DNA of 7,121 bases from NCBI GenBank assembly GCA_900766795.1, contig CAAFWX010000281.1:1-7121 (forward strand), in the 5' to 3' direction. Source of the DNA: Oscillospiraceae bacterium (lineage in GTDB: Bacteria > Bacillota_A > Clostridia > Oscillospirales > Ruminococcaceae). The notes under the pieces are model-generated. The model made no database searches. It saw only the letters and a list, made by a program, of their open reading frames with translations, and was not told where the DNA came from. The position numbers and the translations under genes were made by a program. This document shows, in pieces, positions 6,045 to 7,121 of the stretch (within the stretch, counting starts at the first letter, position 1; every line of letters starts with the position of its first letter).

Positions 6045-7121
6045 ATGAAAAAAAGAGGAACAATCGTACTGGCAATCCTTATTCCGGTTTTCATTCTCGG
6101 GCTTGTTTCGATAATGTCGAACCTTGTCTTTTCAAAGAATATCCGCAGCGTGAATGACAGCGCTTCTGAGATTGCCGACAACTACATGGTGAGCATAGAA
6201 AAGCTTGGTGAGATACGGCAGGACGCGCAGTCTATCCACACACAGGCGCTGTCGCATATCGTTGCAACGGATTTTGATTCCATGCTTTCCGTGGTGAAAT
6301 CGCTGAGGGAATCCGAGGCGCAGCTTCAGACAGAGCTTGAGGAATACAAAGCCTTCCTTACAGAAGCTGACGCGGAGAACTACAAGAAGCTTACCGAAAG
6401 CGTTGACAGCTTCAATTATCACCTCGCGGACCTTATGGCGTTCAGCGCCGCAGGCGATAACGAGGCGGCATACGCGCTGGCAAACGGCGAGCTTTCCGCA
6501 AGCGCAGCGGGAATTGAATCGGCAGCCGCAGCGCTTATTGAATCTGCCACCGCAGGCGCAGTTGAAGCGCGTGATTCCCTTTCAAAGATTTATCAGGAGT
6601 CCGTTGGACTCGGCAATATTCTGGTGGTTGTCAGCTTCGCTGCGTTCATTGCAGCAGTGTTTGTGGTGTTTATGTTTGTCATTCGCCCGCTTATCGCGGT
6701 CAAGAAAGAGATTCATAATATTATCGCGGGCATTGACCGCGGCGAGGGAGACCTCACCCGCCGCATAAATGTGCGCTGCGGCGGAGAGATAGCCGCTCTG
6801 CGCGATGGCTTCAACGTGTTCATGGATAAGCTTCAGAGCATATTCCGTGTGATTTCCGACAACACAATTCGTATGGAGGACGTTGTTTCCGAGGTGCTTG
6901 ACAGCGTCCGCACCTCAACGGACAGCGCTTCGTCAATGTCGGCGCTTACCGAGGAGCTTTCTGCCACAATGTCCGAGATGTCGTCCAGCGCGGCTTTGAT
7001 AAACAGCAACACCGCAGATGTGGAAACTCAGGTGAACAATATTGCTGAGCGAACAGAGGAAATCAACCGATACAGCGTTGAGATGAAAGAACACGCCGAC
7101 GGCATGGAAAACGCCGCCCGC
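6045..7121 (+). CDS. Methyl-accepting chemotaxis protein, N-terminal 359 residues (runs off window)
   Basis: The frame is open from the ATG at 6045 to the last base of the window, 359 codons without a stop. A first transmembrane helix is at about 6-29. A helical extracytoplasmic domain of about 160 residues follows (30-189; no Cache landmarks, Ala/Ser/Glu-rich, consistent with a four-helix-bundle sensor). The second helix is at about 190-213. HAMP is at about 214-268 (VIRPLIAVKKEI...IDRGEGDLTRRI...EIAALRDGFNVFMDKL). The first arm of the cytoplasmic signalling coiled coil starts near 295 (SALTEELSATMSEMSSS). The kinase-binding tip lies beyond the window. The receptor should sit in the membrane and act through CheW/CheA. 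Directly behind a sugar-binding lipoprotein, it is likely to sense the loaded binding protein, as Tar senses MalE in enterics; that pairing is inference. The sensor type differs from the divergent Cache receptor, so the two are not simple duplicates. Confidence 0.9.
   Translation, partial: MKKRGTIVLAILIPVFILGLVSIMSNLVFSKNIRSVNDSASEIADNYMVSIEKLGEIRQDAQSIHTQALSHIVATDFDSMLSVVKSLRESEAQLQTELEEYKAFLTEADAENYKKLTESVDSFNYHLADLMAFSAAGDNEAAYALANGELSASAAGIESAAAALIESATAGAVEARDSLSKIYQESVGLGNILVVVSFAAFIAAVFVVFMFVIRPLIAVKKEIHNIIAGIDRGEGDLTRRINVRCGGEIAALRDGFNVFMDKLQSIFRVISDNTIRMEDVVSEVLDSVRTSTDSASSMSALTEELSATMSEMSSSAALINSNTADVETQVNNIAERTEEINRYSVEMKEHADGMENAAR

Noticed and set aside
6337..6768. A 143-codon plus-strand open frame inside the second chemoreceptor
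   Set aside because: It is out of frame with the receptor, which has clear helices, HAMP and coiled coil; it is a shadow.
1..7121. CRISPR arrays, tRNA or rRNA genes, phage genes
   Set aside because: No regularly spaced repeats, no cloverleaf or rRNA-like sequence, and no phage structural or integrase genes were seen on either strand.

Overview
The window looks like chromosomal DNA from a Gram-positive Clostridia bacterium, plausibly of the Ruminococcus/Oscillospiraceae type. The evidence is the SpoVT/AbrB-type N-terminus, strong purine-rich ribosome binding sites, consensus sigma-A promoters with 17-base spacers, a TTG start behind a strong site, and a lipoprotein solute-binding protein. The taxon is an inference from style; there is no rRNA or marker gene to settle it.

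Left part (1-2594, all minus strand). In transcription order this holds the C-terminal three quarters of a fused two-domain iron-type ABC permease, then a complete metallo-beta-lactamase-fold protein whose start lies one base after the permease stop. About 100 bases further on comes the start of an AbrB/SpoVT-type DNA-binding regulator, which runs off the window edge and departs from its family abruptly at residue 35.

Middle part (2590-3260) is a mosaic of sharply cut gene pieces. It has an internal piece of an IS3-family transposase (plus strand), about 105 bases with no clear gene, and the last ~124 residues of polyphosphate kinase (minus strand). The kinase piece is joined out of frame to a Cache/HAMP chemoreceptor that has lost its whole signalling domain. 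The pieces show no internal decay. They come either from recent deletions or rearrangements, or from a chimeric assembly.

Right part (4302-7121). A 456-base divergent intergenic region separates the broken chemoreceptor from an intact plus-strand pair. The region contains a strong minus-strand promoter followed at once by an intrinsic terminator, a TGCAAA repeat cluster, a hairpin-rich island with an 18-codon ORF, and a perfect-consensus plus-strand promoter. The pair is a MalE-like sugar-binding lipoprotein followed 12 bases later by a chemoreceptor that runs off the window end. The likely joint role of that pair is sensing an oligosaccharide through a binding protein, with or without transport; no permease for it is visible here.

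Nothing here is clearly a new system. The items most worth checking are the breakpoints, the promoter-terminator leader, the structured intergenic island and the binding-protein/chemoreceptor pair.
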